A DNA stretch of 24,602 bases from Candidatus Altimarinota bacterium (GCA_027013285.1 JALUXR010000084.1:1-24602); one strand, 5' to 3'. Positions 12,252-20,854 are shown, counted from the stretch's first letter. Notes: a model not told the origin generated them from the sequence alone. Made by a program: numbers and translations.

Positions 12252-12854
12252 TTATAAACTTTTATCTAAAACAGCATTTATTAAATTAACTGAATTATCA
12301 GTACCAAAAGTAGATGCAAGATGCATACACTCTTTTATCATAACAGGTTTTGGAGTTTCATAAACCTTACTTTCTACAACTCACAATAACAAAATAGCTT
12401 GATCTATAGAATTTAATTCAACAAATTTAAAAGTAGGTAAATTTTTATCTATTATATTTACAATATCTTCATAATTTTCTATAAGATATTTAGCATTTTT
12501 AATAAGATAATCATATTCCAGATCCACACCTTCTTTTTTCTTAACAAAAAAATCTGTAGTATATTTAACTACTTTTTCAAAATTTATAGCATTTTCAGGA
12601 TTAAAATAAGTCATATATTCATCCATAGAAAAAGATTCTGTATTTTTTTTATTCTCAAAATCTAATAACAAAGAAAAATCAAAGTTTTGAAACTCTGATT
12701 CATTTATTTTATCCAATCAAAGTTTCACTATATTGTCTACTTTTTTAGCTGTATTTGAATAAATTTCATTTCACAAAATAGACTTAGAAAAGTTATAAGT
12801 ATATAACATACGAAAAAAAACTTTTCTACTATAGATACGATTAGATAAATTCAT
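12252..12854 (-). CDS. nusB: Transcription antitermination / rRNA maturation factor NusB, with insertion
   Basis: 200 residues against about 140 in E. coli. The N-terminus SRKVFFRMLYTYNFS (9-23) fits helix 1 of NusB (R--A---LY). The C-terminal part is clear: ELNSIDQAILLLGVVE, TPKPVMIKECMHLASTFG, then a VNLINAVLDKSL end, matching the NusB pattern EAVELAK-FG----FVNGVLDK. The extra length lies between helix 1 and the FEKVVKY helix, residues about 30-88, an acidic Asn/Phe-rich stretch. NusB binds BoxA RNA with NusE (S10) to prevent premature termination in rRNA operons. It is 25 bases downstream of rpmF and 50 bases before rnc, so transcription and RNA-processing genes are grouped. The product is assigned mainly from the C-terminal half. 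Confidence 0.85.
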
Positions 12855-12879
12855 ATATTTTATTTCTTATTATAAAAAA

Positions 12880-13110
12880 TTAAGCTTCAATAACTGTATC
12901 TTCAGTAGCTTTTGCTTTAATAGTCAAAACTTGAGTATCTTTATAATAACCACATTGAGGACATACATGACTTTGTAATTTCATAGTTTTACATTGAGGA
13001 CAAGCAACTAATTTCATTTTATTCATCATTTTTTTAATTTTCAAAGTTCTCCATGTACTTGTTCTTTGATGTTTTTTTGCTATAGAAACTTTTTTTCTTG
13101 GTACTGCCAT
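12880..13110 (-). CDS. rpmF: 50S ribosomal protein L32
   Basis: 76 residues beginning MAVPRKKVSIAKKHQR, the classic L32 start. A zinc ribbon follows with Cys37-x2-Cys40 and Cys50-x2-Cys53. The usual length is about 55-60; the extra residues are a C-terminal tail of about 18 after the ribbon (ending ATEDTVIEA). There is no in-frame TGA; its single glycine is GGT, so the gene reads through even with the standard code. The ATG at 13110 is preceded by AAAAG at a short distance. It is the first protein gene after two tRNAs and has a 113-base leader containing a 10-bp inverted repeat. Confidence 0.96.
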   Translation of the reverse strand: MAVPRKKVSIAKKHQRTSTWRTLKIKKMMNKMKLVACPQCKTMKLQSHVCPQCGYYKDTQVLTIKAKATEDTVIEA

Positions 13111-13159
13111 TTCTTTTAGATAATTAAGAATTTAAAATTTTTAAGAATTTATACTTTTT

Positions 13160-13212
13160 TAGAATAGTATAGAACAAAAAATCATATTAATCTCTTCTTC
13201 TTTACTATTCTA
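13160..13212 (-). promoter_or_regulatory. Long-loop inverted repeat in the rpmF leader
   Basis: TAGAATAGTA (13160-13169) and TACTATTCTA (13203-13212) are exact inverted copies, with 33 bases between them. It lies between the 3' end of tRNA-Trp and rpmF. On the transcribed strand the right side is followed by A residues, not T, so it is not an ordinary terminator. It may mark tRNA 3' processing, protect the mRNA 5' end or regulate L32; no choice can be made from sequence. A weak -10-like TATAAA follows downstream. Confidence 0.45.
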
Positions 13213-13223
13213 TAAAATAAGAA

Positions 13224-13295
13224 CAGGGATAGTAGGATTTGAACCTACGACGCGGAGCTTTGGAGACTCCCGCTCTGCCCCTGAGCTATATCCCT
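13224..13295 (-). tRNA. tRNA-Trp (anticodon CCA)
   Basis: 72 bases without encoded CCA. Acceptor AGGGATA pairs with TATCCCT, discriminator G. The D arm is GCTC/GAGC, the anticodon stem GGAGT/GCTCC (one T-G pair) with loop CTCCAAA, so the anticodon is CCA, and the T arm is GTAGG/CCTAC with loop TTCAAAT. The anticodon reads UGG only, not UGA, which fits use of UGA for glycine by a separate tRNA-Gly(UCA) that is not in this window. It is cotranscribed after tRNA-Lys, six bases apart. Confidence 0.95.
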
Positions 13296-13301
13296 ATAGA
13301 T

Positions 13302-13374
13302 TGGGTCAAGTGGGATTCGAACCCACGACCACCGGCTTAAGAGGCCGTTGCTCTACCAACTGAGCTATTGACCC
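13302..13374 (-). tRNA. tRNA-Lys (anticodon CTT)
   Basis: 73 bases without encoded CCA. Acceptor GGGTCAA pairs with TTGACCC, discriminator A. The D arm is GCTC/GAGC, the anticodon loop CTCTTAA gives anticodon CTT, and the T arm is GTGGG/CCCAC with loop TTCGAAT. The outermost anticodon-stem pair is an A-G mismatch; the other four pairs are G-C. It is the first gene of the operon. Confidence 0.95.
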
Positions 13375-13391
13375 AAAACAAAGTAAGCTGT

Positions 13392-13419
13392 ATAATAAAC
13401 ATTTTGTTTTCTATTTCAA
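13392..13419 (-). promoter_or_regulatory. Putative promoter of the tRNA-rpmF-nusB-rnc-secF operon
   Basis: On the minus strand TTGAAA (13414-13419) and TATTAT (13392-13397) are 16 bases apart. The first tRNA base is about 17 bases past the -10 element, so the 5' leader would be very short. The rest of the 231-base divergent gap to 13606 is plain AT-rich sequence in which I find no convincing plus-strand promoter. Confidence 0.55.
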
Positions 13420-13605
13420 TAAATTATTTAATAATATAAATTTTCAATTTAAAACCTATTAAAAAAAATAGAAAAAAACTAACAAATATTGGTAGATAAT
13501 TATATTGAAAACAACATAAAATTATAAATAATGACTTTATGCAATTAAAATAAATTTTAATCGTTTTATATTATTGCTTAATATTTTATTATTAAATATT
13601 TTAAA

Positions 13606-16167
13606 ATGAAAAAACTACTATTATTTATATTTATATTTTTTATCTGAACTTCTTTTGCAAGTTGGAATAGTGCTATAGATCAAGAAGAACAACAAGCTCA
13701 AAATGAAAAAATAAAAGTTTTAAATGAAAATTTTAAATTAGAAAAATTTAGTTCCAAAAAACAATTTGAAACGGTTTTAATAGAAAAATTATACAATAAA
13801 ATTATAAATAATTGTTCAGTAAATATGTATTATTATTGATGAATAATACCTCTTTATAAAACTGCTATACTTAATGGAAAAACCGTTAAACCAGAAACAA
13901 CAAGCAATTTAAATTGAATAAACCTAAAGAAAATCTCTTATGGGACAACAAATTTACAAAAAGAAAATGTAGATGAACCAGAAATTTTGAAACTTACTAA
14001 AAACTATATTGCATATTTCGACAAAAAATATGGAAAAATTTATATTATATCTTCACCAGTTGATTGAAATAAATTAAACTTAAATAAAGTAAATATTTCA
14101 GATGTTATCCAGGTTCCTAAATTAATAAATAAAAATACTGTTAAATTATTTTTTATAAATAATCAACTAATTGCAATATGAACTAGATATTCCAAAGTTT
14201 TTGAGTGAGAAGTTACAGATTTAGTTTTTTATAAAATCACAAATTGAAAGGCAAAATTCTCTAGATTTTATGATGTAAAGTGAAATTTTAAAGATGCAAG
14301 AATTGTAAATAATAAAATTTATCTTATTACAAATTATAATTTTTCAAATATTGCTAGGCAAATATGTCAAAATTATGTAATAAATCCTATCAAAATAAAA
14401 ATAGAAAATATTAGAAAAAAATATCAATCTCAAATAAACCAAGAAAATAAGAAACAAATATTAGAAAGAAATCTAGCAAAAATACAAAAGTTAAGAAATC
14501 AAATGAATCGAAAAATAGAAGAAATTGCTAAAGAACAAAAAACAAATTTAAATAAACAACAGATTTTAAATGATATTGAAAACAAAATAAATCAAAAATC
14601 TATAGACATTTATATTAATAAAAAAGCAAAATTTAAGTTTAAATGAAAAATATATCCAATTACAATAAGGCTTACAAACTCAGCTTTAAATAATATTTTC
14701 TTCATTCCAACTAATTTCGATAAATTATCTATTTATAATTTAAAATTTAATTTGGTAAATATAGTAGATATAGATACAAAACAAAATCCAAACCAATATA
14801 TAATTTTTGGAGATATGTCAAATGGACAAATTCATATGACAACAAAATCTCTGTATTTGGTAAATAATTATTATGAAAATAACTCTTGGAGATGTCCTCC
14901 AGGTTTATTATGTATTTTACCATTTTACCCAAGATGAAATTTTACTCTTATTCATAAACTTTCAATAAGTTGATTTAATTTAAATTATGTAAACAGCAAA
15001 ATAGTCCCTTGACAACCTATAAATCAATATAGTATGGATGAAGATAGTAGTTGAAATTTTAGAATATTTACAAAACATTACTATCCTTCAAGATCTACTG
15101 ATTTATATATTTTCGATAAAAACTTAAATTTAGAAGGGAAACTTCAATGAATTGCAAAATGAGAAGATTTTAAATCATCAAGATTTATATGAAACAAAGC
15201 ATATTTAGTAACTTTCAAAGCAACAGATCCATTGTTTGTTATAGATTTACAAGATAATAAAAATCCAAAAATTATATGAAAACTTAAAATTCCTTGATAT
15301 AGTTTGTATCTACACCCATTAGAAAAAGTTTGAAATGTTCAATATTTACTATGAATTTGACAAGAAGCAGAACAAGTGCATTGAAATTGGTCTTTACCCA
15401 AAAATATAAAACTTGATATTTATAAAATAGATTATTCACAAATATCTTGAAATCAAATATCAGTCCAACAACTTTATTCAACTATTCTATGAAATGAAAA
15501 AAAAGTTTGAAATGGTTGAAGTTGGACACCAGTATTTAATAATCCAAGAACTTTTGTCTATGATAAAACCTTGAAAACTTTACTTTTACCAGTGTATTTA
15601 ACAACAGATAATACAGAAAAAAGATGTTATCCAAAATATACTTGGAGAAATTGAAAAAGAATTCAAAATTGAGAAAATTGTTATGATTACAATACAAAAA
15701 TACCTTATTTTATCTGAGTTAAATGATTTAAAGTTAATTTAAGTAGTTGATTTACCGAAATTTTATCAAAAAATTATATTAATTTATATAAAAATCCAGG
15801 AATCAATTCGTTAAATCAATGGACTTATAAAAATGAAGACCATAGAGTTTCTTATTATACAAATTGAAAAGATTTTATCCCATTTGAAGTAAATAGCAAT
15901 TTCTTTGATATGTTTAAATGAAGTATTGATAAATTTATAACTTTTAATAATTTATTTAAACCAATTATTAAAAAACCAGTAAATAAAGATATTCTCAAAA
16001 AATGTTTTTATAAAAAACCAGCACCAAACCAACCAGTATGTCAGATGTATTGTGGTAAAAGATGGGTATTGGAAAATAATAAATGTAGTAAAATAACAGT
16101 GGATGCAGCTTGCTCTTGTCCAGGTTTTGATACAGAAAGGCAATGTAAAACAAATTGTGAAAAATAA
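13606..16167 (+). CDS. Secreted beta-propeller domain protein (PF09826-like)
   Basis: 853 residues with many TGA glycines. The signal peptide is at 1-18 (MKKLLLFIFIFFIGTSFA). The family features of the archaeal/bacterial Beta_propel group are present: a degenerate NVDEPEILKLTKNYIAYF near 124 (family pattern VDEPDIVKTDGKYIY), SMDE at 476, then LYIFDKNLNLEGKLQGIAKG, RFIGNKAYLVTF, DPLFVIDL and GKLKIPGYSLYLHP at about 500-565. A Lys/Gln/Asn-rich coiled-coil-like segment (about 262-335) is inserted in the propeller. The last 60 residues hold eight cysteines (CQMYCGK, ACSCPG, CKTNC), suggesting a disulfide-bonded extracellular tail. It stands alone, divergent from the tRNA operon. A surface or exported role is inferred; members of this family lack a known enzyme activity. 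Confidence 0.88.
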
Positions 16168-16169
16168 GT

Positions 16170-16197
16170 TTGACTTTAAAGAAAAAATCCTTATTTA
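16170..16197 (+). promoter_or_regulatory. Putative promoter of the 87-aa gene
   Basis: TTGACT (16170-16175), 16 bases, then TATTTA (16192-16197); a TATAAA four bases further on is an alternative -10 with long spacing. It begins three bases after the stop codon of the beta-propeller gene. The expected transcript would start just before the hairpin at 16208. Confidence 0.4.
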
Positions 16198-16207
16198 TAA
16201 AAATGCC

Positions 16208-16225
16208 AGCCTAACTACTTAGGTT
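16208..16225 (+). promoter_or_regulatory. 5'-leader hairpin ahead of the 87-aa gene
   Basis: AGCCTAA and TTAGGTT form a 7-bp stem (one G-T pair) with loop CTAC. There is no T-run after it, so it is not a typical terminator of the propeller gene. It would lie at the very 5' end of the predicted 87-aa mRNA and could stabilise it. Confidence 0.4.
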
Positions 16226-16236
16226 GAGTAAAATCT

Positions 16237-16243
16237 AAAGGAG
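16237..16243 (+). promoter_or_regulatory. Strong Shine-Dalgarno site
   Basis: AAAGGAG sits six bases before the ATG at 16250. It is the best ribosome site in the window; most other genes start after plain A/T sequence. Confidence 0.8.
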
Positions 16244-16249
16244 CATTTT

Positions 16250-16513
16250 ATGCTTAGAAGACAAATTAAAGATTTGAGTGCAACAGGACATCCAAGAGAA
16301 ACAGCTAAACTAATACTTGATGGTACTAAAGGGGAAAAAGTAAAAAGCAAAAAATACATTGATGATTATCACAGTGTAAGTATACACTTCATTCCCAAAG
16401 ATGGTATCGTAAACATAGATGTGCATGAAGGGAGCAACCTGATAGCTATGCATATTCCATATGAAGATGCTGTTTCTCAGGCTTACGAGTCAACTCAAAA
16501 AATACTAGCCTAA
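16250..16513 (+). CDS. Small hypothetical protein, 87 aa, atypical composition
   Basis: The protein begins MLRRQIKDLSATGHPRETAK and ends in STQKILA-TAA. It has a helical N-terminus, a beta-rich centre (YHSVSIHFIP, IVNIDVHEG, LIAMHIPYEDA) and a final helix, so it looks like a small folded alpha/beta domain with no signal peptide or membrane segment. All five glycines are GGN and there is no in-frame TGA, whereas neighbours use TGA for most glycines. By hand count the gene is about 35% G+C, against roughly 20% in adjoining sequence, and it uses codons rare nearby (CTG, CCC, GCC, GGG, GAG). It has its own candidate promoter, leader hairpin, strong ribosome site and good terminator. Recent transfer, or very high expression selecting codons, would both fit. 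I do not recognise the family. Confidence 0.85.
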   Translation: MLRRQIKDLSATGHPRETAKLILDGTKGEKVKSKKYIDDYHSVSIHFIPKDGIVNIDVHEGSNLIAMHIPYEDAVSQAYESTQKILA

Positions 16514-16524
16514 ATAGCTTGTAT

Positions 16525-16554
16525 ACACCTTCCAGTGTTCTGAAGGTGTTTTTT
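16525..16554 (+). terminator. Intrinsic terminator of the 87-aa gene
   Basis: ACACCTTC (16525-16532) pairs perfectly with GAAGGTGT (16542-16549) over a nine-base loop, followed by T up to 16554. It begins 12 bases after the stop codon. Its T-tract overlaps the stop codon of the convergent metallopeptidase gene. Confidence 0.9.
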
Positions 16555-17113
16555 ATTTAATTTTTATTTTATATTTTCTATATTTTTCACTTCATAAAAT
16601 TTCACAAACTAAATCCCAAAATTCTTTTTTATGATTCATATATTTTAAGTGTGCTAACTCATGGACAACAAGATAGTTTTGTTCCGTAGCTTCAAGATAT
16701 ATGATTTTATAATTAAAGTTTAAATTTCTTTTTGAAGAACAACTTCATCGTTTTGTTTTTTGATTTTTTATAAAAATTCTATTGTAAGATAATCACATTT
16801 TTTTAGACCAATATTTTACTTTTTCAGAAACTAAACCATAAGCTTTTTCTTTATTTTTAATATAATCTTCATAATCATCTCACAACTTAAATTTAATAGT
16901 TTTTCAAATATGTTTTAAAATCCAACCTCATTTTTGTTTCATAAATTCCTCTCACTTCTGAATTAATCTTTTTTGAGACTGAAAAAATCATTTTTTAGGT
17001 AAAACTAAAATAAGTTCTCAACCAGAATTTATAGATATTTTTATGTTTTTAGATCTTTTACTAATTCTTATTTGATACTGAATCTTAACTCAATTTATTA
17101 CTATTTCTTGCAT
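16553..17113 (-). CDS. YgjP-like zinc metallopeptidase
   Basis: 186 residues, shorter than the usual 220-240. The zinc motif is HELAH (151-155) followed by His161 in MNHKKEFW, the arrangement typical of the YgjP/WLM-type family (DUF45). Upstream conserved elements are present: ISKRSKNIKISI near 17-28, the WILKHIGK region near 64, and a KTKRGSCSSKRNLNFNY strand near 120-134 (family pattern R-WGSC---G-I-LN). Glycine in RGSC is coded TGA. It is predicted to be a soluble cytoplasmic zinc peptidase; substrates of this family are poorly known. Its TAA lies inside the T-tract of the convergent 87-aa gene's terminator. The ATG at 17113 gives the full conserved N-terminal strand; a minus-strand TATAAA lies upstream without a good -35. 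Confidence 0.88.
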
Positions 17114-17122
17114 AAAAACATT

Positions 17123-17152
17123 TTGATAACTAAATATTAATTTATTTTATAC
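17123..17152 (+). promoter_or_regulatory. Weak candidate promoter of the nucleosidase gene
   Basis: TTGATA (17123-17128), 18 bases, then TTATAC (17147-17152), about 67 bases before the ATG at 17220. The surrounding DNA is so AT-rich that this match carries little weight. Confidence 0.25.
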
Positions 17153-17219
17153 TAAATTTACTTGATTAAAAAAGTGTTATTATTAATCTAAATGATATTT
17201 AAATATTTAAAACAAATAA

Positions 17220-17873
17220 ATGAATTGAATACTTTGTGCAATGCCAGATGAAGCAAATATAATTATTGAAAAATATAATTTAAAAAAAATTAAAACTTAC
17301 AAAGAAATATCTGTTTATCAATGAGAAAATATAGTTTTGGTAAAAAGTGGAATTGGAAAAATACAAGCTACTATGTGAACTATGATTTTACTACAACATT
17401 GAGAATTTGAAAAAATAATCAATATTTGAATAGCTTGAAATAGTTGAAAACAAGAAAATGCTCTACCTTGAGATGTATTTCTGATAGACAAAGTAATCCA
17501 ACACGATATATATTTACCATTTGAATGAGAACATTTGAATTATGCAAAATGAGAAATAGAAATTTGTAGTAAAATAAACATAGAATGAATAGATTTTAAT
17601 ATATTTGATGAATCTATATGTGCAACTTGAGACCAATTTATAGATGACAATAAAGTAGTAAAAAACATAGTTAAAAATCATAATGCTCATGTTGTAGAAA
17701 TGGAAGCATTTGCATTTTTATCTGTTTTGAGAGAATTTGATTTATTAAATAAAGCCTATGTAATTAAATCTGTATCAGATGCAGCAAATGAAGAAGCAAG
17801 AAAAGCTCATGAATCAAATTTAGAATTAGCTATGCAAAATGGAGTAAAAGTCCTTGATGTATTACTTAAATAA
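17220..17873 (+). CDS. 5'-methylthioadenosine/S-adenosylhomocysteine nucleosidase-like protein
   Basis: 217 residues (E. coli MtnN 232). The start MNGILCAMPDEAN aligns with the MtnN opening, placing Glu11 at the catalytic Glu12 position. VLVKSGIGKIQA (about 38-49) and INIGIAGN (about 73-80) are the phosphorylase/nucleosidase-fold motifs. ATGDQFI (about 139) matches the family GDQFI. VVEMEAFAF (about 160) carries the ribose-binding Met-Glu, and SVSDAAN (about 183) carries the catalytic Asp. Most motif glycines are TGA. The enzyme would cleave MTA or SAH to adenine and a ribose product, clearing methyltransferase by-products; related nucleoside phosphorylases are the main alternative. It appears monocistronic, with a terminator 15 bases after the stop. 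Confidence 0.85.
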
Positions 17874-17887
17874 ATAAAGTACAATTT

Positions 17888-17916
17888 AAAATAAGTTTTT
17901 TTGACTTATTTTTTTT
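17888..17916 (+). terminator. Intrinsic terminator after the nucleosidase gene
   Basis: AAAATAAGT (17888-17896) pairs with ACTTATTTT (17904-17912) across a seven-base loop, followed by more T to 17916. The stem is AT-rich, but nine perfect pairs and a T-run support it. Confidence 0.75.
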
Positions 17917-17928
17917 ATTTTGTATAAT
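17901..17928 (+). promoter_or_regulatory. Promoter of the five-gene unknown operon
   Basis: TTGACT (17901-17906), 16 bases, then a perfect TATAAT (17923-17928); the ATG at 17966 follows 37 bases later. The -35 element lies inside the loop and right arm of the preceding terminator. It is the best promoter match in the window. Confidence 0.65.
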
Positions 17929-17965
17929 ATTGAAAACATCTATTTTAAAATAAAAATAAAAAAAT

Positions 17966-18238
17966 ATGAATTTAAGAGAAAGACTTAAAAATACTTTGTT
18001 AGTTCCGTCAGAAATAAAACAAAAATTATTAAATATTTCTAACTGGTCCGAAGAAGTAGAAACTACTGTTCAGGGATTATTTGATAAATATTGAGATCTT
18101 GAAGAAAAAGTAATTAAAGAGGTTATAAAAGCTAAATGAAGAATTTATCTAAAATCTTTGTCTGACATAGAAAATTTAAAAAAAGAACAAGAATTTGAAG
18201 AACTTAAAACTATAGAAGAAAAATTAAAAAATATTTAA
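17966..18238 (+). CDS. Small hypothetical protein, 90 aa
   Basis: It begins MNLRERLKNTLLVPSEIKQK and is followed by a long charged helical region to the end (KKEQEFEELKTIEEKLKNI), which looks like a coiled coil from about residue 60. There are two in-frame TGA glycines, and no signal peptide, membrane segment or cysteine. It is the first gene of the operon under the 17901 promoter, 19 bases ahead of the 736-aa gene. The helical, acidic/basic character resembles small dimerising or adaptor proteins, but that is only an impression. I do not recognise the family. Confidence 0.75.
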
Positions 18239-18257
18239 AATATAAATAAAAACAAAA

Positions 18258-20468
18258 ATGCCAGAAAAAGTTGATAATAGAATTTATGAAGAACAAAAAA
18301 ATCAAGAAAAATGACAAGAACAACTTAAACAATATAAATTAGAAAAAGAACAAGAAAAACAGACATGAGAAAATTTATCGAAAAAAATAGCTAAAATAGA
18401 TAATAAATTATCAAAACTTTCTTGAAAGCAAGATGGAAGAGATTTTTTTATAAGAAATATGAATGATTATATTCAATCTAAATTTTGAGTAAAATTCGAA
18501 AAAACTTCAGTATGATGAAAAGAAGAATTAGTTTTAGTTATCCCAAAAGAAAAACAAGCAACACCAGATCCTATAAAATGATTAGAAAAATTAGCAAATA
18601 ATTTAATAGTAAATAAGGAAGAAATTTTTGTAGATGAAAATGATGATAAAAAGTTAAATAAAGATGAAATGGGTATAAAATTTGACACAAACTGAGAATT
18701 GGAAACAAATGCTATTTATGTGGATAAAAATGAATTAAAAAATAATAATGTAGATTTTTGAAAAGTTAAATATAATCCTACAATAGATAAACAAAGACAA
18801 GTTTTAGATAAAGAATATACTCATTGAGGAAAGATAATTTTTGAAAATTGAAAATCTTATTATGAAGTTTGATGAACAACAGATAAAAACTGACATTATG
18901 ATTATTTATCTGCCGTAAGTAGATTATTTACTGCTATCTCAACTGAATACTTATGATGAATGGACTTAAAAACAATAGATGAAAAGATAAAAAATCTATG
19001 ATATAACAAAAAAACTTGAGAATTTAAAACACTCAAAAAAGGTGAAGAAAAATGATTTGTAAAGATATGAAATATAAATTCCCAAGAATGGAAACATATA
19101 GTTCAACCAGGAGCAAAAATTGATTTAAGTTCATTATCGAAGGCACTTACATCTTGAAAAGTAGAAAAACAAACTAAAGTAGAAAAAAAAGAAGTAAAAA
19201 ATAATATTGATTGGGGAAGATTTTATGAATCTACAGATGGAGAAACTTGGGATATTCCGGATAACTGGAATATAAATTATAAATGATATTCTGAAAGTTT
19301 TAGTTGATTAAACTGAAGTCAAATTTCAATATCTGCCAGAAATGATTATGATTTTTGAAATAAAGATAAATGATTGAAGTGAATCAATACATTTTCTGAA
19401 AAAAAAGAAGTTGATTTATGAAAAGATAAAAAATGATATTTAGTAATCTGAGAAACTTCTGATACAAATGATATATCAAAAAAAATTAAATGATTAAAAG
19501 ATATTAAAAAAATACAAAATGCATTAAAAAATTCTAAAACTGAAGCTTGGTTCACGACAGTTGATAAAAAATGAAATGCTACTATCACAGAAGTATGAGA
19601 TCCAAAAGTCCAAACTGTTACAGAAACTTCTGATACAGTAGAAAGATGAAAGGATAAAAACCATCCTATAGTTTTAAACAAAAATGTGTATGAATTTAGT
19701 GGTGCAATAAATGGAAATATAACATTTAATAAAAAATTTTCTATAGATTATAAAAATAGTAATCTAAAGAATATACAATCACAGAAAAATTTCAAACAAG
19801 CTTTTGGATGAGAAAAAGCATATTTATTAGTAAAAAACCATTTAGTAGAGTTAAGCTGGGGAAAAGAAAAAGGAAAAGAAACAATTATATCTACGGATTT
19901 ATGTGAACAAAAAAATGTTGATACTAAATTTGATAATTGATGAGTAACTATAGAAAACAGTTTATTTTCAGATATGAAATTTGACAAAAAAACTTGAAAA
20001 GTAGATTTTCCTGAAGTTTCAGGTTGGGGACAAATAAATTGAAAACTTGAGAAATCAACAAAAGAAAATAAAGAACAATGAATTAAAGAATGAGATATAT
20101 TATTTAAATTATGAGAAGAGTATAAAATTTGATGAAAAGAAGTAAGTATTAATTTATGACAAAATAAAAATAACACACTTAAACCAAATGAAATATTTGA
20201 AAAAACTATAGAATGACTATTACTTATAGCAAGTGAAAAGTGAGATAATTTCTGAAAAGATATTTCAATTGACACCAAATGAAATTCAATAATTGTATCT
20301 GTAAAAAATAATATTTCATTAAATAAATTACCAGAAAATAATATTTTAAGTTTTGATAGAAATAAAAAAGAAAATCCTGATACTTATATCATAGATGCTA
20401 TCAAAGATAAGTTTAAAAAGAATAACTTAACTAAAAAAGCAGATAAGTTAAAAAGAAAAAATAGATAA
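18258..20468 (+). CDS. Large hypothetical protein, 736 aa, with repeated beta-hairpin-like elements
   Basis: The frame is open for 737 codons with dozens of TGA glycines. Residues 1-55 are a Glu/Lys/Gln-rich coiled coil. There is no signal peptide or clear membrane segment, so it is probably cytoplasmic. Short elements of the form hydrophobic-x-hydrophobic-D-x-x-G-x-hydrophobic recur: IKFDTNGELE (about 138), LGYNKKTGEFKTL (about 245), TVDKKGNATITEV (about 431), MKFDKKTGKVDFPEV (about 572) and ISIDTKGNSIIVSV (about 668). Several follow a helix containing L-x-x-A. Part of the central region (DWGRFYESTDGETWDIP, about 316) is Trp/Gly-rich. The C-terminus is strongly basic. Only one cysteine is seen and no catalytic motif is recognised. 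The ATG at 18258 is the first in frame, 19 bases after the 90-aa gene. Antisense open frames inside it are by-products of TGA/TCA recoding. Confidence 0.85.
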
Positions 20469-20478
20469 AAATCCAGTT

Positions 20479-20814
20479 ATGAAGTATATAAAATATATAA
20501 TAAAGAGAACAGTGTGAAGATTAAAGTGATTAGAAACTTTAGCTAATTCAAATAATATACCAAAAGATTATGAAGAAAGATTAAAATTATTAAATGAAAT
20601 AGATACTAGAATTATTTTACTTTTAGCCAACAACAAAAAAATAAAAGAAATTAGCATTAAAAATTGAAAAATTAACTTCCCTGGATATAAAAAATATAAA
20701 TGAGAAAGTATTGTTCTATCTTGGAATGTTCTTACTATTAATAAATTAAAATGAATATATAATAATTATCCTAAATCAGACTTTGATAATTTATGAATAT
20801 TCTCTAATTCATAA
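20479..20814 (+). CDS. Small hypothetical protein, 111 aa
   Basis: It begins MKYIKYIIKRTVGRLKGLET and has six TGA glycines. The element ISIKNGKINFPGY (about 56-68) resembles MKFDKKTGKVDFPEV and ISIDTKGNSIIVSV in the preceding 736-aa protein, and it is likewise preceded by a hydrophobic helix (RIILLLANNKK). This suggests a shared small domain, or that the gene is a split-off terminal module. It starts only 10 bases after the 736-aa stop codon. No signal peptide; the N-terminus is basic. Function unknown. Confidence 0.7.
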
Positions 20815-20854
20815 GATAAAAAAATAAGCAATTTTAAATATTAATTACAAAAAA

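Noticed and set aside
13375..13605. Possible small RNA or plus-strand promoter in the divergent gap
   Set aside because: Only A/T runs are seen; no plus-strand -35/-10 pair with acceptable spacing near the propeller gene and no clear hairpin with T-run.
16208..16225. The 16208 hairpin as terminator of the beta-propeller gene
   Set aside because: No T-run follows; the next bases are GAGTAAAATC leading to a strong ribosome site, so a leader element fits better.
19346..20278. Antisense open frames of 111 and 176 codons on the minus strand opposite the 736-aa gene
   Set aside because: They are Ser/Phe-rich mirror products of Lys/Glu-rich coding sequence, have no motif or ribosome site, and overlap a well-supported plus-strand gene entirely.
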